From Sulfurifustis variabilis (GTDB lineage Bacteria > Pseudomonadota > Gammaproteobacteria > Acidiferrobacterales > Sulfurifustaceae), in the NCBI RefSeq assembly GCF_002355415.1, contig NZ_AP014936.1, positions 3,224,001-3,288,000 of the forward strand: DNA of 64,000 nucleotides. The letters run 5' to 3'. Position numbers and translations under genes: made by a program. A model generated the notes under the pieces. It searched no databases. It saw only the letters and a program-made list of their open reading frames with translations, and was not told the origin of the DNA. Positions 60,969 to 64,000 of this stretch are shown here, in pieces; position 1 is the first letter of the stretch; every line of letters begins with the position of its first letter.

Positions 60969-62822
60969 GGGATAGGGGATGACCGGTAGAGCCCGGTCAT
61001 TCCCCTCCCACACCACCGTACATGCGGGTCCGCATACGGCGGTTCGGAAGGTTGCGGTTACGTCGCAAGCCTCGGGATGCCGAGTCGGTCGTAATAACGG
61101 ATAGGCAGAGCCTCTTGGAGGGCGGCGTGAGCGGCGGTGCGCCACCAGCGGGTCGCGTGAGCAGCCGCCTCCTGCGCGCGGCGCATCGGGACTCCCCGTG
61201 CACGTAGCTCGCGATAGACGGTAGTCCCCCGCTTCCACTGTGTGAGCTGTGCAGCCCGCAGTCGTCGCCGTACCCATTTATCGAGGTCCCGCAACGGGCG
61301 TTGCACCTGCACCAGGCGGAAGTACTCCTTCCATCCCACGAGGAACGTCTTCAGTTCTTCGACGAGGGTGCCCATGCGTCGTCCACCGTTGCGACAAGTG
61401 ATGAGTCGGATGCGCGCTCGCGCCGCCGTGAGGGCCTTCTCGGCCACGGCCCGCCGGACCTCCCCGTGGCGGTTACGCCAGAAGGTGTAACCGAGGAAGG
61501 GACGCCCCCAGGGTTCGGCGACGGCGCTCTTGGTCTCGTTGATGCGGAGTCGAAGGCGGGCATAATGCCTCTTCAGGGCTTGCATCACCCGTTCGCCCGC
61601 TCGCTTCGACCGCACGTACACGTTGCAGTCATCGGCATAGCGGCAGAACGCATGGCCGCGCCGCTCCAGCTCCTTATCCACCTCGTCCAAAAGCACGTTC
61701 GCAAGAAGCGGCGACAACGGTCCGCCTTGCGGCGTTCCCTCGTGCCGCTCGACCGCGACCCCGTTCGCCATGATGCCGGCTTCGAGGTAGCGGCGGCTCA
61801 GGGCGAGCATCCGCTTGTCCGCGATACGCTTGGCCAGCCTTCCCATCAGCACGTCGTGGTTGACCCGATCGAAAAACTTCTCCAGGTCGATGTCGACCAC
61901 GAAGTGGCGTCCGCCCTCGACGTAGCGCTGGGCCGCGAGGATCGCGTCCTGGGCGCGCCGTCCCGGGCGGAAGCCATAGGCGTGTTCCGAGAAGGTGGGA
62001 TCGAACCGCGGTTGCAGCACCTGCAGGATGGCCTGCTGGATAAAACGATCCAGCACGGTGGGAATGCCGAGCATACGCTCACCACCGCCGGGTTTCGGAA
62101 TCATCTGCCGCTTCACGGGTTGCGGCCGGTACCTGCCCTCAAGCAACTGCGCTCGCAGGCTCGGCCAGTGCTCCCGCAGATGATCCGGCAGTTGATCCAC
62201 CCGCATGCCATCCACACCGGGGCTGCCCTTGTTCTGCTTCACCCGCTTGAGCGCGCGCTGCAAGTTCTCGCGCGCCACGACCTCCTCCATGAGGCTCTCC
62301 GTACCGGATCGTGCGTTTCCGCGCGCCGCCGCCGACGCTTCACCGCTCCGCTCCCGAGGCGCGGCTTCACCGCGCACCGCTGGCGGCAGCTCCCCCTGCG
62401 GGGACGGCTGGTGCCTTGCGTCACCGAGACGTTCGGTCGTCATGATCTCCTTCCGTTTGGCCCTTCGTGTCGCCTTCTCAGGCGTCGCTACTACGGCCGC
62501 TGCTGACTTCTCGCTCCCTCTGTTGGAGGTTGCCCTTTCGGGCGCGAGGCGAGATCTCCCCAGGTAAGGGTCACGACCGTCCCCGCACAACCGCCGGATT
62601 TACGCCGCTCTCCCTTGGTCGCAAGGGCTTCGCGGCCATTTGCCCGCTCGCCCTGGAAAGCGTTCGCCTCGTATCCGGTTCCTGTTCGTCGGCTCGCGGT
62701 TTCGCTCCCCGCTTCTTTCAGCGACGTCCTCACGGCGCGTCGCCTTGCGGTTCGCTCGGAGTCCCTGCGACCAGGTTCTCCAGAGGACTTGCACCTCCAG
62801 GTCGTGCCCATGCTGGGCACAC
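60969..62822 (-). mobile_element. Group II intron (probable bacterial class C) with its maturase
   Basis: The 5' end begins GTGTGCCC directly after the T-run of a rho-independent terminator (62823-62849), the characteristic insertion site of class C introns. About 380 nt of structured 5' RNA precede the maturase gene. After the gene, a domain V-like hairpin (about 61012-61046; CCGTATGCGG...CGCATGTACGG) and a domain VI-like hairpin (about 60972-61008; GGGGAATGACCGG/CCGGTCATCCCC) are visible. The exact 3' splice site near 60969 is approximate. Confidence 0.82.
61058..62443 (-). CDS. ltrA: Group II intron reverse transcriptase/maturase
   Basis: A 461-residue RT. RT motifs run in order: KGSPGVDGMRVDQL, RPQPVKRQMIPKPGGGERMLGIPTVLDRFIQQAI, GFRPGRRAQDAI, VDIDLEKFFDRVNHD, GTPQGGPLSPLLANVLLDEVDKEL, the catalytic FCRYADDCNVYV and FLGYTFW, then a maturase X domain. 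No C-terminal HNH endonuclease is present, as in class C introns. The ATG at 62443 has a GGAGA ribosome site. Confidence 0.95.
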   Translation of the reverse strand: MTTERLGDARHQPSPQGELPPAVRGEAAPRERSGEASAAARGNARSGTESLMEEVVARENLQRALKRVKQNKGSPGVDGMRVDQLPDHLREHWPSLRAQLLEGRYRPQPVKRQMIPKPGGGERMLGIPTVLDRFIQQAILQVLQPRFDPTFSEHAYGFRPGRRAQDAILAAQRYVEGGRHFVVDIDLEKFFDRVNHDVLMGRLAKRIADKRMLALSRRYLEAGIMANGVAVERHEGTPQGGPLSPLLANVLLDEVDKELERRGHAFCRYADDCNVYVRSKRAGERVMQALKRHYARLRLRINETKSAVAEPWGRPFLGYTFWRNRHGEVRRAVAEKALTAARARIRLITCRNGGRRMGTLVEELKTFLVGWKEYFRLVQVQRPLRDLDKWVRRRLRAAQLTQWKRGTTVYRELRARGVPMRRAQEAAAHATRWWRTAAHAALQEALPIRYYDRLGIPRLAT

Positions 62823-62849
62823 AAAAAGCGGGCCCGTTGAGGGCCCGCT
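62823..62849 (-). terminator. Rho-independent terminator carrying the intron insertion
   Basis: A nine-base-pair stem (AGCGGGCCC/GGGCCCGCT) with a five-base loop and a T-run on the minus strand, placed 23 bp after the stop of the gene at 62873-63058. The intron starts immediately after the Ts. Confidence 0.88.
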
Positions 62850-62872
62850 GTCACACCGTCAGGAAGCCTGGA

Positions 62873-63058
62873 TCATCCACCTGAACCGTAAAGCTGGTAC
62901 CACTCGTCGGGCGAAAGCTTGTCGACATTGATCGTCGTCACGCACTCGTCGCGCTCGCCCTGCTGAGCCGTCCGGGCGGACACCGGCGCGACGGTCAGCA
63001 CGCCGGCCGTGAAGATCACGCCCAGAAGAAACATGAAAAGGCCCTGTAGTTTTCTCAT
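62873..63058 (-). CDS. 61-residue exported peptide
   Basis: A signal peptide (MRKLQGLFMFLLGVIFTAGVLTVAPVSA) followed by a 33-residue mature part containing one Cys and DELSPDEWYQLYG-like acidic and aromatic residues (VDKLSPDEWYQLYGSGG). The ATG at 63058 has a GGAGGTG ribosome site. It follows the sensor kinase on the same strand and ends in a strong terminator. It may be a small periplasmic component of the metal response; no family recognised. Confidence 0.7.
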   Translation of the reverse strand: MRKLQGLFMFLLGVIFTAGVLTVAPVSARTAQQGERDECVTTINVDKLSPDEWYQLYGSGG

Positions 63059-63151
63059 GGCATCCACCTCCGTGGCAGGCGGGCGCCCGGGAACGGGCGC
63101 TCCACGCCACCCCAGATTACGCCCGCCCACCGACTGAACGCTGACGCAAAC

Positions 63152-63167
63152 CTTACAGATTCGTAAG
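63152..63167. promoter_or_regulatory. Possible copper-response-regulator box
   Basis: The inverted repeat CTTAC-N6-GTAAG resembles sites of CopR/CusR/CzcR-type response regulators. It overlaps the kinase stop codon and lies about 95 bp upstream of the exported peptide gene. Confidence 0.4.
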
Positions 63168-64000
63168 CTGCGGTTCGGGCACCCGGGAACCGGAAGCGGG
63201 CGCATTCGGCGCCCCGGGGCCGTCATGGTCCTTTGGAAACACGAGCGTGAAGCTCGTGAGCTGTCCCGGCTCGCTCGACACGTGCACGCTGCCGCCGTGC
63301 AGCTCCATGATGGACTTGACGATCGCGAGCCCCAGCCCCGATCCCTCCTCCGCGCTGCCGCGCGCGCTGTCGATGCGATAGAACCGGTCGAACACGCGCG
63401 CGAGATGCGGCGCCGGGATACCGGGCCCCGGGTTGCTGACGACGAGCGTCAGCGCCCCGGACTCGGCGCTCAGGCGCGCACGGATTTCTCCTCCCTCTGG
63501 GGTGTGCTTGAGCGCGTTCGACAGCAGATTGCCGATCGCCCGCCGCACGAGCGCGCGATCGGCCAGCACGCTCCCTGTGCCTTCGCACACGACTCGGAGT
63601 TCCCGTTCCTCCGCGTGCGCCTGATAGAACTCGACCACCTTGTCGAGCTCCGCGCGCAGATCGACCGCCTCGGCCTTGAGGGCGAGCTGCGCATGATCGG
63701 CCTTCGCGAGGAACAGCATGTCCGCGATCATGCGCGACAGCCGCTCGCACTCCTCGAGGTTCGACTCCAGCACGCCGCGGTACTCCTCGACCGATCGCGG
63801 ACGGCTGAGCGCCACCTGCGTCTGCCCCATGAGGTTGTGGACCGGGGTGCGCAGCTCGTGGGCCAGGTCGGAGGAGAAGGCCGCGAGCCGCGTGAACGAG
63901 TCCTCCAGCCGGGCGAGCATCGCGTTGAACGCCGTCGCGAGCTGCTCGAGTTCGCGGGGAACCTGGCGGGCTTCGAGCCGCGCGCTCAGGCGATCGGCCG
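63153..64000 (-). CDS. CusS-like heavy-metal sensor histidine kinase, C-terminal part (runs off the window)
   Basis: The visible 282 codons include the end of a HAMP segment (ADRLSARLEARQVPRELEQLATAFNAML), the phospho-acceptor helix with His in FSSDLAHELRTPVHNLMGQTQVALSRPRSVEEYRGVLESNLEECERLSRMI (the CusS/CopS pattern), and the ATPase boxes NLLSNALKHTP, NPGPGIP and GSGLGLAIVKSIMELHGG. The sensor domain lies beyond 64000. It probably pairs with a CusR/CopR-type regulator encoded outside the window. Confidence 0.9.
   Translation of the reverse strand, partial: ADRLSARLEARQVPRELEQLATAFNAMLARLEDSFTRLAAFSSDLAHELRTPVHNLMGQTQVALSRPRSVEEYRGVLESNLEECERLSRMIADMLFLAKADHAQLALKAEAVDLRAELDKVVEFYQAHAEERELRVVCEGTGSVLADRALVRRAIGNLLSNALKHTPEGGEIRARLSAESGALTLVVSNPGPGIPAPHLARVFDRFYRIDSARGSAEEGSGLGLAIVKSIMELHGGSVHVSSEPGQLTSFTLVFPKDHDGPGAPNAPASGSRVPEPQLTNL

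Overview
The window is about 64 kb of GC-rich DNA (roughly two-thirds G+C by eye), coded almost entirely on the minus strand in long runs of overlapping genes. Sulfide oxidation genes, periplasmic c-type cytochromes, a Rieske protein, a periplasmic copper oxidase system and Tat signals suggest a sulfur-oxidising, probably autotrophic gammaproteobacterium. That taxonomic placement is inference. I saw no rRNA, tRNA or CRISPR array.

Layout: 1-620, cut-off KefB-type antiporter. 724-9642, ion and pH homeostasis: two related MFS carriers around a plasma-membrane-type H+-ATPase, NhaA, an FNT channel and a hydrolase. 9639-14795, copper: a CPD-type P1B ATPase, CopB and a CopA-type multicopper oxidase. 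14905-18603, membrane protein quality control: FtsH, HtrA, an HMA-like protein and a DUF2934 protein. 18646-19068, a MerR-family regulator. 19832-22496, phosphoglucomutase and two SPW-repeat proteins. 23152-24189, a periplasmic sulfurtransferase. 24263-34533, a block bounded by identical 313-bp direct repeats, holding a sigma-54 activator, a clade-D beta-carbonic-anhydrase-like enzyme, MerC, FmdB, OprB and OmpW on one side and DsrE-TusA-SQR-DUF1641-DUF4337 on the other. 34296-44520, a phospholipase-D family gene, a YHS protein, a frameshifted copZ, the pentose phosphate enzymes Zwf and a Tal-Tkt fusion, two haem c proteins and GlgX. 44544-50143, SPW-VKOR and epimerase proteins carrying metal-binding domains, an extra SecY, and an intact plus a decayed copy of a 4Fe-4S protein. 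50320-58405, a cyclopropane synthase, small envelope proteins and a pyruvate:ferredoxin oxidoreductase operon. 58493-60816, small YHS, SHOCT and His-rich proteins and a Rieske protein. 60969-62822, a group II intron. 62873-64000, a small exported protein and a cut-off CusS-like kinase.

The main observation is regulatory. Eight nearly identical MerR-type promoters (TTGACC, 19-20 bp spacer carrying the dyad CCTGTGC...GCACAGG, then TAGAAG-like -10), all on the minus strand, stand in front of the gene blocks, starting at the KefB, DUF2934/HtrA/FtsH/copper, SPW/Pgm, cytochrome/Tal-Tkt/Zwf, SecY/epimerase/SPW-VKOR, 4Fe-4S, PFOR and Rieske/YHS units. One overlaps the 3' end of the only MerR gene seen here. 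That protein has a single cysteine and lacks the usual C-terminal metal ligands. This looks like one dispersed stress regulon combining proton and cation transport, envelope proteolysis, copper handling, NADPH supply and low-potential electron transfer.

A second circuit lies inside the repeat-bounded block. A sigma-54 activator with a Cys-rich sensor sits beside three -24/-12 promoters, in front of its own gene, the carbonic-anhydrase-like operon and the OmpW/sulfide-oxidation operon. A plausible reading is a module for taking up and hydrolysing a small sulfur compound (COS or CS2) and oxidising the sulfide released.
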